Shown here: one piece after another, positions 1-7,333 of the stretch
How positions within the stretch are numbered: position 1 is the first letter of the stretch
How the letters are laid out: each line of letters opens with the position of its first letter
Assembly (NCBI GenBank): GCA_041628615.1
Contig: JBFKOW010000031.1
Location: 1 to 24,995, forward strand
Direction of reading: 5' to 3'
Length of the DNA: 24,995 bases
From: JAMWZF01 sp041628615
GTDB lineage: Bacteria; Pseudomonadota; Alphaproteobacteria; Rhodobacterales; Rhodobacteraceae
Program-made: the position numbers and the translations under genes
The notes under the pieces: generated by a model
Databases searched by the model: none
Seen by the model: only the letters and a program-made list of their open reading frames with translations
Told to the model about the DNA's origin: nothing

Positions 1-1289
1 GCGAGGTCGCCGAGGCGATCTTCCACCGCGTCCAGTGCCTGATGGTTCTTCGAGGCGACCAAAACACTTCCACCCGCCGCCAGGACGGATGCAGCCATGG
101 AAACGATAGCCTGGCTCTTGCCGGTTCCTGGCGGCCCGGTCACGACCGAAAGCGGTGCCGAGCAGGCGTTGCGGACGGCCGTAATCTGCTCCCCGTTCAG
201 CGGCCCAACATTGATCGCGGCTATCGTGCGGTGCTCGCTGCGACTTGAAATCCCAAGAACCGAAGCGAGCGCCGTGCGGGCCAACCTATCCTCGGGCCAG
301 GTCGCGATCCTGTCGATGTCTCTGGCGGCACCTGCCGTGAAGCTCGAGTCCGTCGGTAGGAAGATCGCTGCGCTGTCATAGATTCCCGCGGCTTCAGGAT
401 CCAGCTGCGAGACAAGGTCTTCACCAACAATCCGACCTCGGATCTGGCTGGCCACGGCATCCCTGAGCTTCTGAATGAAGTCGGATGCGCGAAGACCAAT
501 CCCCTCGTCGAACCTGAACAAATCCCGAAGTCTGTCACGTTCCCAACCCGTGACACGTGCCGCGCCGCGTAGCCAGTCCGGGTTCAACAGAATATCATCC
601 GCATCGATAGTTAGAGTGAGGTCGCCGTCCTCACGCTCCCAGGTCGCCGCAAGGAGACCGACTGGCTGAAAGACCGGGACGCCTCGTTCCCTTGAGACCG
701 CAACTGGCCAACCCAGCGCTAGGCCATTCTCGTTGGCATCTCTTCTCATTAGAGCCTCCCGAAAAGTCGGGGCCAGGGTCTCAAGGCTAATCGAAACGCG
801 AAGCGTCTCGGTCTCTGTCGGAGCAATGGGTCCGCGACCTGAGATCAGCGCCCATTCAATACCATGTTTGTCGGCAACCTGAGTTGTTGCTCCGCGAGGA
901 TCGGCTCTTAGGGCGGACCGCCAGTATCGCAGCAAGGCCCCGCAATCGACCGGCTGAGACTCCCGTGACGAGCCCAGTTCAGTTTCGGTGGTGGGTGTCG
1001 CTATCCGGGTGAAGCGGGCGGGCGCCGCAACAAGGTCCGGAAGTCCACTCTCGAGGGCGGCAGCCGTCGATCTATTCTTGTCTATAGTATCAAGTTGTTG
1101 CCTTGGCGCTGCGGCGCGCCACCGACCATCACGCCCCCGTTGGATACGACCTGCCCGCAACAGCTCGTCGAGCTCAGCCAATGCGGACATTCGCTTGTCA
1201 TGCGAGAAGCCGGCGCCAAGGAGGACCAGCAACTCTTCGGTGGTCCGACCGCGCGGGAAACTCTCAATCGTCCTCAGTAGCAGCGACAT
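1..1289 (-). CDS. Superfamily-1 DNA/RNA helicase (AAA_11-like), partial
   Basis: The frame is open from an ATG at 1287-1289 to the left edge, giving 429 visible residues; the rest of the protein lies outside the window. An in-frame stop at 1302-1304 limits the start, and no strong ribosome binding site precedes it. A Walker A motif GPPGTGKSQ has its lysine near residue 391. It is followed by SVLVASKNHQALDAVEDRL, which matches motif Ia of COG1112/AAA_11-type superfamily-1 helicases. The ~370 residues before it are unrecognised apart from a possible winged-helix start (about residues 1-60). The family unwinds nucleic acid, and several members sit in mobile or defence loci. Base composition is less GC-rich than the genes beyond 3.2 kb, and an integrase gene lies next door, so an accessory role is inferred. 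Helicase motifs II-VI and any fused nuclease cannot be seen. Confidence 0.8.
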   Translation of the reverse strand, partial: MSLLLRTIESFPRGRTTEELLVLLGAGFSHDKRMSALAELDELLRAGRIQRGRDGRWRAAAPRQQLDTIDKNRSTAAALESGLPDLVAAPARFTRIATPTTETELGSSRESQPVDCGALLRYWRSALRADPRGATTQVADKHGIEWALISGRGPIAPTETETLRVSISLETLAPTFREALMRRDANENGLALGWPVAVSRERGVPVFQPVGLLAATWEREDGDLTLTIDADDILLNPDWLRGAARVTGWERDRLRDLFRFDEGIGLRASDFIQKLRDAVASQIRGRIVGEDLVSQLDPEAAGIYDSAAIFLPTDSSFTAGAARDIDRIATWPEDRLARTALASVLGISSRSEHRTIAAINVGPLNGEQITAVRNACSAPLSVVTGPPGTGKSQAIVSMAASVLAAGGSVLVASKNHQALDAVEDRLGDL

Positions 1290-1626
1290 GCCGATGTCAA
1301 ATCATTCGAACTAGTTCTTCCACGAGGGTGCCGATGGGAGATGTTGGCCAGCCGAATTTCGGCCTGCAGCGGGATGCTTGCACGCAGCGATGCGGATGAC
1401 AATGGAGCGTGACGATCAGGGACTGGCCTATTTGACCCACCCTCCGGTTGAGCAGCCGAATTCTAGAGGTTCCAGCTGACCGAATCGGTTTGATGACCGC
1501 TGGGAAGGGTCGACCTGATTGCGAGCCAAAGCGCTTGCCGACCTCAGACAACGGAGTTCAACGCCTCGCTCCCAACTGAGATGTCCGACTTCGGCACTGG
1601 GAAACCAGTCATCCTGTCGAGAGTGC
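1290..1626. other. Gap between helicase and integrase genes
   Basis: This stretch of about 340 bases separates two minus-strand genes, and I see no confident gene in it. A minus-strand open frame runs from a TTG at 1551 to a stop at 1297-1299, only 7 bases before the helicase ATG. Its 84-residue product resembles nothing I know and it lacks a convincing ribosome binding site. It may be a short leader gene, a decayed gene or chance. The helicase promoter, if it has its own, should lie here, but I cannot point to clear -35/-10 boxes. Confidence 0.4.
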
Positions 1627-2883
1627 CTATCTGCTTGTTTCTTTGCCTAAGAGGAAATTTCCCCAGTCAGCCATCAGCTGCCGCCTTTTCTCAATCATGT
1701 CGCTCCGACGGTATGCCCGTTCCACGTCGCTGCCCATCTCATGGGACAAGGCGATCTCGACAATCTCTCTTGAGTAACTGGTTCGCTCTGCCGCCCAGTC
1801 GCGAAACGAGGATCGCAAGCCGTGCGGAACTGCAACTCGGCCACTCTGCCGATCGATGAAGCCTGCATTGCCTGCCTCGATGTCAAGCTGATGAAGTCGC
1901 TTCATGCACTTGGAGAGAGTCTGATCCGACATCGCTCCGCCACGAGGAGCAGGAACGATGAAGTCGTTATCCTTGAACCGAGGGAGACCGCAAAGAAGGG
2001 ATATGAGGAGATCCGTGAGTGGGACACGGTGCTCCTTTCGCGTCTTCATGTTACGGGCCGGGATCGTCCAGATTCGATCCTCAAAGTCGATATCCGACCA
2101 GCGGGCGAGCCTGACCTCTTGGCTCCGAAGAGCCGCCAATGCCAGCAGGCGGAGGCCGTTTGCGCCGATACCTTCAACCATATTGAGCGAATCAAACCAC
2201 CGACTGAGGTCCCTGATCTGAACGGCAGCGTGACTCGTCCGCTTCGCTAGCTTCGCTGAAGAGGGCAGTTGCGCCTTCAGCGTCCCGGCAAGTCTGGCCG
2301 GATTCTCGCCGACATAGTGTTTGCCTGCAATCGCCCAGTCAAAGATCTGTTCGAGCCGTTGGCGCAGCTTTCGTCCGGTCTCCGGCTTCCCGACAATCAG
2401 GGGCCTGAGGATCTCCAGAATGCCTTGATCGTCGATCTCTGCGATAGGCTTGCCCCCGATCTGCGGGATTACATGGTTGCGAAGAGAGTTGATCCACAGC
2501 TTGGCATGTTTGTCGCTGCTGAGCTCCAGGCGCTTTTTCGTGTCGAAGAAGGCTTGTGCTGCCTGCTCGAAAGTCAACGCGGCCTGCCGCATCCGCATCT
2601 CGACTCTGATCTTCTGCCTTTCCTCGACAGGGTCTACGCCCGCGGCCACCTTCGCCTTAGCTTCCCTGGCCTGCGCGCGAGCATCTGCGAGCGGCACATC
2701 CGGGAAAGCGCCGAGCCCCATCTCCCGTCGCTTGTCGCCAACGGTGACCCGAAGGATCCACGATCGAGCGCCGGTTGCGCTTACCAGGAGGCAGAGGCCA
2801 GCCACGCCGCCGACAGCGTGGTTGCCCGGCTTAGTGAGCTGCCTGACTTCAAGCGCACTGAGCTCTTTTGCCTTCTTCGGCAT
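1627..2883 (-). CDS. P4-type tyrosine recombinase / integrase
   Basis: This is a site-specific recombinase that inserts and excises a genomic island or prophage, usually at a tRNA 3' end. The 418-residue product has the length and layout of P4-family integrases. Residues 1-90 form the DUF4102 arm-binding domain (MPKKAKELSALEVRQL at the start). A SAM-like core-binding domain follows at about 100-205 and the catalytic domain at about 225-400. The full catalytic set is visible: R253 (ALRSQEV), H354 and R357 (HGLRSSF), H381 (LSHEMG) and the nucleophile Y391 (ERAYRR). I chose the ATG at 2881-2883 because DUF4102 proteins begin this way; a TTG at 2914-2916 would add 11 unlikely residues. The enzyme therefore looks intact. 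Its 5' end faces the GC-rich chromosome to the right, so in the usual arrangement the attachment site should lie just right of it and the element should extend left, including the helicase. Confidence 0.93.
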   Translation of the reverse strand: MPKKAKELSALEVRQLTKPGNHAVGGVAGLCLLVSATGARSWILRVTVGDKRREMGLGAFPDVPLADARAQAREAKAKVAAGVDPVEERQKIRVEMRMRQAALTFEQAAQAFFDTKKRLELSSDKHAKLWINSLRNHVIPQIGGKPIAEIDDQGILEILRPLIVGKPETGRKLRQRLEQIFDWAIAGKHYVGENPARLAGTLKAQLPSSAKLAKRTSHAAVQIRDLSRWFDSLNMVEGIGANGLRLLALAALRSQEVRLARWSDIDFEDRIWTIPARNMKTRKEHRVPLTDLLISLLCGLPRFKDNDFIVPAPRGGAMSDQTLSKCMKRLHQLDIEAGNAGFIDRQSGRVAVPHGLRSSFRDWAAERTSYSREIVEIALSHEMGSDVERAYRRSDMIEKRRQLMADWGNFLLGKETSR

Positions 2884-3230
2884 ATCCCACCAACTGCCCC
2901 ACCAAAAACTCTGCAATCAGATACACTGCGCTGCATCTTCCTGCAATGACGAACCGATCTAGCAACCTGTATTTATTGCACAAAAACGCTTGGCTGCAGT
3001 CTACTGCAACTCTGCTACGGCGGCCCTACGGGCTGCCACTTCCCTGTTTCTTCTGTGTCTCCAAGGCGCGTTGTCAGCCGCCGCCCGCTCGGGAAATCCG
3101 TGGCGCGGCTGGTGGATTTCTTCTCTGCCTCGGTCGGTCTGCGGTCACGACCACCCGTCGGGATTCAGTCCCGGCGACCTGACCGCCCTGAAGAAGGGCA
3201 TGGCGCCGCGTCCCGGCGCGGCGGTCCTCG
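2884..3230. other. Integrase upstream region and probable island/chromosome junction
   Basis: No gene is recognisable in this 347-base stretch. From 2884 to about 3060 the sequence is relatively AT-rich, with several CTGCA/TGCA words. After about 3150 it is as GC-rich as the rest of the window, so the island edge and attachment site are inferred to lie here. An imperfect hairpin sits at 3019-3037 (8-bp arms with one G-T pair, loop TAC), and another at 3156-3176 (8-bp arms with one G-T pair, loop TTCAG). I searched by eye for a tRNA 3' end on the minus strand, the usual target of P4-type integrases, and did not find one. The attachment core therefore cannot be named without the other end of the element. 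Confidence 0.5.
3204..3223 (-). terminator. Hairpin just downstream of the histidine kinase gene
   Basis: A perfect 7-bp stem (CGCCGCG / CGCGGCG, 6-base loop) begins 7 bases beyond the kinase stop codon. A second small hairpin, GCCCT-GAAGA-AGGGC, follows at 3185-3199. Neither has a T tract, so this is a plausible but weak intrinsic terminator. Confidence 0.45.
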
Positions 3231-5870
3231 TCAGGGCGCAGCGGGGCGGAACGCCTGCGGTTCGGCGGCCAGCGCCTGCACCTCGGCGCGCGCCCGGTCG
3301 CCGTCTCCGGCCCTGGCGGCCGTCTCGATCGCGATCAGCCGCGACCGCGCCCCGGACAGGCCGATGAGCGCCGCGAGCCCGGCCAGCTTGTGCGCGACAT
3401 GCCCGATCTCGTCGAGCGGCCGGCCGGACTCGACCGCGCGGGTCAGGTCGCGCAGCCCGGCCTCGAGTTCGCCGGCGACGCGGGCGACCACCTCGGCCGC
3501 CTTGTCGCGACCCAGCGCCTCGATCAGTTCGGCATGGGCCGCCGCGGCGCCGTGCATCGGGGCCGGGTCCGGGTCCGCGCGGCGCAACGCGTGCAGCGCC
3601 GCGAAAAGCCGGTCGCGGGTCAGCGGCTTGACCAGAACGTCGGTCATCCCGGCATCGCGGAACCGGTCGATGTCGGCGGGCAGCGCATGGGCGGTCAGGG
3701 CGACGATCGGCGTCGCCGCGTTCGGCCCGCCCCCGGCGCGGATCTGCCGCGTCGCCGCGACCCCGTCGAGACCGGGCATGCTGATATCCATCAGGATCAG
3801 GTCGAACCGGCGGCCGGCGGCGGCGGCCACGCCGCGTTCGCCGTCCGGGGCCTCGGTGGTGACGCATCCGGCGGCGGCAAGGAATTCGCGCGCCACCATC
3901 CGGTTGATCTCGTTGTCCTCGACCAGCAGGACGTCGGGCCCGGTCCCGGCCGGCCCCGCCGCCGTCCCGTCCGGTCGCGGTGCTGCCGGAACCGAGCCGG
4001 CCGGGCGCGACGCGGCATCGCCGCCGGCGGCGGCCCCGACGGCAGCGGGCGGCAACGGCAGGCGGACCCAGAACAGCGACCCCTCGCCCGGCTCGCTCTC
4101 CACCCCGATCTCGCCGCCCATCACCGTCACCAGCCGGCGGACGATGCCGAGGCCCAGCCCGGTCCCCTCGGCGGCGCGGGTGTAGGAGGTGTCGAGGGTG
4201 ACGAAATCCTCGAAGATCCGTTCGCTGTCCGCGTCGGCGATCCCGATCCCGGTATCGATGACGCGGAACTCGGCCAGGTCGCCCTCGCCGAGACGTTCGT
4301 ATTCGACGGAAATGCTGCCGCCGGAGGTGAACTTGATGGCGTTGCCGACGAGATTGACCAGAACCTGCCGCAGCCGCGCCGCGTCGCCGACCGAGGTGCC
4401 GATCGCCGCCCCCGCCGGCATCGCCGCGAGGCTGTTGCCGCGCGCCCGCGCCTGCACCCGCAGGCTCTCCACCACCGCGGCGACCAGCGCCTCGGGGTCG
4501 AACGGCTCCTGCGCCGCGGCCGCCCCCCCGGCATCCATCCGCGAGATGTCGAGAACCGTGTTCACGTGGTCGAGCAGCATCTGTCCGGAGGTGTCCATCG
4601 CCGCGACGAGGTGTTTCTGCCGGTCGGTCAGGTCGGTGCGGCCGAGAAGGTCGAGCCCGCCGATGATGCCGTTGAGCGGGGTGCGCATCTCGTGGCTCAT
4701 CACCGCCAGAAGCTCGGCCTTGGCCCTTTCGCCGGCCAGCGCCTTGTCGCGCGCCTCGACCAGTTCGTTGCGGGCGGCGACCCGGGCCGAGATGTCGCGG
4801 ATGAACGACACGAAGACCTCGCCCTCCTCGCTTTCGGCGGTGGAGATCGACAGTTCGACCGGGAACACCCGGCCCGCCCTGTCCCGCGCCTCGAGCTGGA
4901 CGAGACCCTTGCCGATCACCCGGCGTTCGCCGGTTTCGGCGTGCCGCTTCATCCCCGCGGCATGGGCGGCGCGCAGGTGGTCGGGAACGATCAGGTCGCC
5001 CATCGGCTGGCCGATCGCCTCGGCGGGGCTGTAGCCGAAGATCCGTTCGGCGCCGCCGTTGAAGTCGAGGATCCGCCCCTCGCGGTCGGCCACCACCACC
5101 GCGTCCTGCGCGGTGCTGACAACCGCCCGCAGCCGGCTCCGCGCCAGCGCGATCTGCTCGGCCCGGCGGCGGCCGATCTCGAGGCTGAGGAACAGCGCGG
5201 CGATGAAGCCGAGCAGGACGAGAAACAGCAGCACGGTCAGCAGGCCGAGACTGAACAGGGCGCTGGCGACCCGCTCGCGCTGCGACTCGGATTGCGCCGC
5301 GAACACCCGGACCCCGGCCAGCGAGATCCGGCGCAGCTCGGTGCGCATCGCCTGCGCCTCGGCGGCGAGGTCCGGCAGACGCGCCCGCAGGTCCGCGTCC
5401 GGGCCGTCGATCACCCCCACGGTCCGGTCGAGAAAGCCGTCGACCGTCCGGATGGCGGCATCCACCTCCGGGATCCGCCGCACCTCGAACAGGCTCGGCG
5501 CCCGTTTCAGGGTCAGCATCCGGGAATAGAAGATGTCGAACCGCTGCCGGACCTCGCGCAGGTCCGGATCGTCGCTGACGCTGGCGGCGAGCAGGACGTT
5601 CTTCAGGGTCAGAAGCTCGACCTCGGCCTGGGCAAGGGACCACTGGGTGCTGTCGGCATTGGCGACCGCCAGCGCGTCGATCTCGCGCCGCGCGTCGGCG
5701 CTGAGAAGCCAGACGCCGATGCTGCCGAGGACGAAGACCAGCAAGAGACCGCCGGCGACCGCGACCCGGACCCGGCGCAGGCCGCGCCGGCCGCGCCCGG
5801 CTGGACGGTTGCCCAGCCGGTCGGTCGGGTCCGCCGTGCGGCCCGTGTCCGCGTCGCTGCCGGGCGGCAC
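3231..5870 (-). CDS. Hybrid sensor histidine kinase with receiver and Hpt domains
   Basis: This 879-residue inner-membrane sensor kinase carries a multistep phosphorelay in one chain. TM1 is at about 37-57, an extracytoplasmic alpha-rich sensor region at about 58-205 and TM2 at about 208-236. A PAS domain follows at about 245-360 (AERIFGYSPAEAIGQP), then HisKA with the phospho-accepting H393 (MSHEMRTPLNGII). The HATPase shows its N box (NLVGNAIKF) and G boxes (DTGIGI, GTGLGLGI). The receiver domain has phospho-accepting D695 (LILMDISMPG) and the Hpt domain has H827 (HVAHKLAG). It starts with GTG at 5868-5870, preceded by GGAG at 7 bases, and lies 4 bases after the stop of the SUOX-like gene, so the two are translationally linked. 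It has no output domain. The divergent NarL-type regulator at 6680 is the obvious final phosphate acceptor, which is an inference from position. The signal sensed is unknown. Confidence 0.93.
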   Translation of the reverse strand: MPPGSDADTGRTADPTDRLGNRPAGRGRRGLRRVRVAVAGGLLLVFVLGSIGVWLLSADARREIDALAVANADSTQWSLAQAEVELLTLKNVLLAASVSDDPDLREVRQRFDIFYSRMLTLKRAPSLFEVRRIPEVDAAIRTVDGFLDRTVGVIDGPDADLRARLPDLAAEAQAMRTELRRISLAGVRVFAAQSESQRERVASALFSLGLLTVLLFLVLLGFIAALFLSLEIGRRRAEQIALARSRLRAVVSTAQDAVVVADREGRILDFNGGAERIFGYSPAEAIGQPMGDLIVPDHLRAAHAAGMKRHAETGERRVIGKGLVQLEARDRAGRVFPVELSISTAESEEGEVFVSFIRDISARVAARNELVEARDKALAGERAKAELLAVMSHEMRTPLNGIIGGLDLLGRTDLTDRQKHLVAAMDTSGQMLLDHVNTVLDISRMDAGGAAAAQEPFDPEALVAAVVESLRVQARARGNSLAAMPAGAAIGTSVGDAARLRQVLVNLVGNAIKFTSGGSISVEYERLGEGDLAEFRVIDTGIGIADADSERIFEDFVTLDTSYTRAAEGTGLGLGIVRRLVTVMGGEIGVESEPGEGSLFWVRLPLPPAAVGAAAGGDAASRPAGSVPAAPRPDGTAAGPAGTGPDVLLVEDNEINRMVAREFLAAAGCVTTEAPDGERGVAAAAGRRFDLILMDISMPGLDGVAATRQIRAGGGPNAATPIVALTAHALPADIDRFRDAGMTDVLVKPLTRDRLFAALHALRRADPDPAPMHGAAAAHAELIEALGRDKAAEVVARVAGELEAGLRDLTRAVESGRPLDEIGHVAHKLAGLAALIGLSGARSRLIAIETAARAGDGDRARAEVQALAAEPQAFRPAAP

Positions 5871-5874
5871 CGCG

Positions 5875-6378
5875 TCACTCCGTGACTTCGATCCGGTCCA
5901 GCTGCCAGATGCTCCGGGCGTAGATCACTTCGGACTGGTACTCGGGGTTCGTGTCGTAGGGATAGATGATCCAGAGCGGCCCCTTGTCGCGCACCGACAT
6001 CGGTTCGCCGTCGAGCGCGTAGGCGACGATCGGCCCGCCGGGCACGGCGTCGGTCACCGGGATCTCGACCGTGTAGTCGTTGATCGCCGAGGCCAGCAGG
6101 GTGCCTTCGGTCACGCCGAGGCTGTCGAGCAGGATATGGAGCGGCACCCCGGTGAAGACCTGCGGCCCCTCGGTCCAGATCGTGGTGGTGGTGACCGTCT
6201 CGGACCCGAGGTCGGCCAGCGCCGCGCGGTCGTATGCCACCGGCCCCTCGGCGGCCGTCGTCCCGGTCACCGTCAGGACCACCTCCTCCTCGTGCGAGGC
6301 CGCCGTGGCCGCCGGCGCCCCGAGGACCGGGACGGCGAGCACCGCGAGCGCGGTCAGCAGGGTGCCAATTCGGATCAT
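5875..6378 (-). CDS. Exported SUOX-fold (oxidoreductase molybdopterin-binding-like) protein
   Basis: This 167-residue protein has an N-terminal signal peptide (about residues 1-26, hydrophobic core TLLTALAVLAVPVLG, likely cut after ATAA). The mature part resembles the sulfite oxidase / YedY molybdopterin-binding fold (PF00174-like), with FTGVPLHILLDSLGV, INDYTVEIPV and KGPLWIIYPYDTNPEY. True molybdoenzymes of this fold bind molybdenum through a cysteine, but this protein contains no cysteine. A catalytic role is therefore doubtful, and a ligand-binding or sensory-partner role is more likely. It is co-transcribed with and directly upstream of the hybrid kinase, which supports the idea of a periplasmic accessory to that sensor. 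The ATG at 6376-6378 has a good GGGAG six bases upstream. Fold assignment is fairly sure; function is inferred. Confidence 0.8.
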   Translation of the reverse strand: MIRIGTLLTALAVLAVPVLGAPAATAASHEEEVVLTVTGTTAAEGPVAYDRAALADLGSETVTTTTIWTEGPQVFTGVPLHILLDSLGVTEGTLLASAINDYTVEIPVTDAVPGGPIVAYALDGEPMSVRDKGPLWIIYPYDTNPEYQSEVIYARSIWQLDRIEVTE

Positions 6379-6679
6379 GTTCGTCTCCCATGGACGTATG
6401 GACCGGCATCCGGTGTCCCGGTGCGCGTTGGTGCAGTGGTCGCACGATTTGGCGTTCGGGTCACCTGTTCAGGGGGATACCGGCCTATACCGACGGATAG
6501 ACCCGCGATGCCGATGCGCGGCGCGCTATCCCGGCGCAACCGCGCGATGGGCGGACGGATCGGCTAGAAGTTGTATCCGAAACTGGTAATCTCCCGATCG
6601 GACACCAAAGATGATGCATGTTGATAACGCCTTCCGTCCAGATGGCCATACTGGAAACCGGGCAGATCCCACGGGACAG
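6379..6679. promoter_or_regulatory. Divergent regulatory region between the kinase operon and the regulator gene
   Basis: These 301 bases must hold promoters for both the SUOX-like/kinase unit (leftward) and the regulator/glycan unit (rightward). They contain the inverted repeat at 6485-6500, a CTATCC half-site at 6526-6531 and a GTATCC half-site at 6571-6576. The part near 6560-6660 is less GC-rich than its surroundings, as expected for promoter DNA. I cannot fix -35/-10 boxes with confidence, and no other gene is visible here. Confidence 0.6.
6485..6500. promoter_or_regulatory. Operator-like inverted repeat, copy 1 (one mismatch)
   Basis: The sequence CTATAC-CGAC-GGATAG is an inverted repeat with one mismatch. 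It lies about 180 bases before the response regulator start and about 107 bases before the divergent SUOX-like start. The same pattern recurs perfectly at 13126-13143 and 14512-14527, so it is probably a binding site for a dimeric regulator. A half-site CTATCC lies 41 bases further on. Confidence 0.55.
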
Positions 6680-7285
6680 ATGATGCGAATTCTCCTTGCG
6701 GACGATCACGGCCTGGTGCGCGACACGATCGCGATGTTCCTCGAATCGGCCGGCATGACCGAAGTGGTCACCGTCGACAACGTCGACGAGGCGATCGCCG
6801 CTACCGACCGGTCGGGCAGTTTCGACCTGGTTCTCTTGGACTACAACATGCCGGGGATGGACGGGCTGTCCGGCCTTGCCCGCCTGCGCGAGGCCAATGA
6901 CGGCCGCCCGGTGGCGATCCTGTCCGGCACCGCCAGCCCCGCCATCGCCACCGAGGCGATCGCCGCCGGCGCCGCCGGCTTCGTACCCAAGACGCTGGGC
7001 GCGAAATCGATGGTCAGCGCGATCCGCTTCATGGCCGCCGGCGAGGTCTTCGTGCCGTTCGAGTTCATGCAGCAGTCCGAGGCGCGCACCGTCGCCAACC
7101 TCACCGAGCGCGAGACCGAGGTGCTGCGCGGGCTCTGCGAGGGCAAGTCCAACAAGGAAATCGCCCGCGACCTCGACCTGCAGGAAGTGACGATCAAACT
7201 GCACGTCAAGACTCTCTGCCGCAAGCTGGACGCCCGCAATCGCACCCAGGCGGCGATGATCGCCCGCGACCGCAAGCTGATCTGA
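6680..7285 (+). CDS. NarL/FixJ-family response regulator
   Basis: This 201-residue DNA-binding response regulator has an N-terminal receiver domain with the acidic pair D8-D9 (ILLADDHGL), phospho-accepting D54 (LVLLDYNMPGMDG) and the conserved lysine in VPKTL. A LuxR/GerE helix-turn-helix follows at about 138-200 (LTERETEVLRGLCEGKSNKEIA, VTIKLHVKTLCRKL). The ATG at 6680 is favoured over an in-frame ATG at 6611 because the receiver begins right after it and GGGA precedes it; the ATG at 6683 is equally possible. It is divergent from the hybrid kinase, whose Hpt domain lacks another partner nearby, and it heads the glycan genes with only 48 bases to the next start. It is therefore inferred to be the output of that phosphorelay and the regulator of the locus. 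Direct targets are not proven. Confidence 0.92.
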   Translation: MMRILLADDHGLVRDTIAMFLESAGMTEVVTVDNVDEAIAATDRSGSFDLVLLDYNMPGMDGLSGLARLREANDGRPVAILSGTASPAIATEAIAAGAAGFVPKTLGAKSMVSAIRFMAAGEVFVPFEFMQQSEARTVANLTERETEVLRGLCEGKSNKEIARDLDLQEVTIKLHVKTLCRKLDARNRTQAAMIARDRKLI

Positions 7286-7333
7286 GCCGCACGGGACCGG
7301 CCCGCCGGCCCCGCCCAAATCCCGGAGACCCCG

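Noticed and set aside
1297..1551. 84-residue minus-strand frame ending 7 bases before the helicase start
   Set aside because: TTG start, no ribosome site and no recognisable sequence. It is kept only as a remark in the gap entry.
2884..3230. tRNA gene or tRNA 3' fragment as integrase target
   Set aside because: No T-arm consensus or acceptor stem could be found by eye on either strand.
3145..5643. 832-residue minus-strand frame overlapping the kinase in another phase
   Set aside because: Arg/Gly/Pro-rich translation of the kinase gene in the wrong phase, with no recognisable domain.
3390..5885. Very long plus-strand open frame opposite the histidine kinase
   Set aside because: It is a shadow caused by GC-rich third positions; the minus frame encodes every motif of a hybrid kinase, while the plus product is low-complexity Arg/Pro/Gly-rich with no family likeness.
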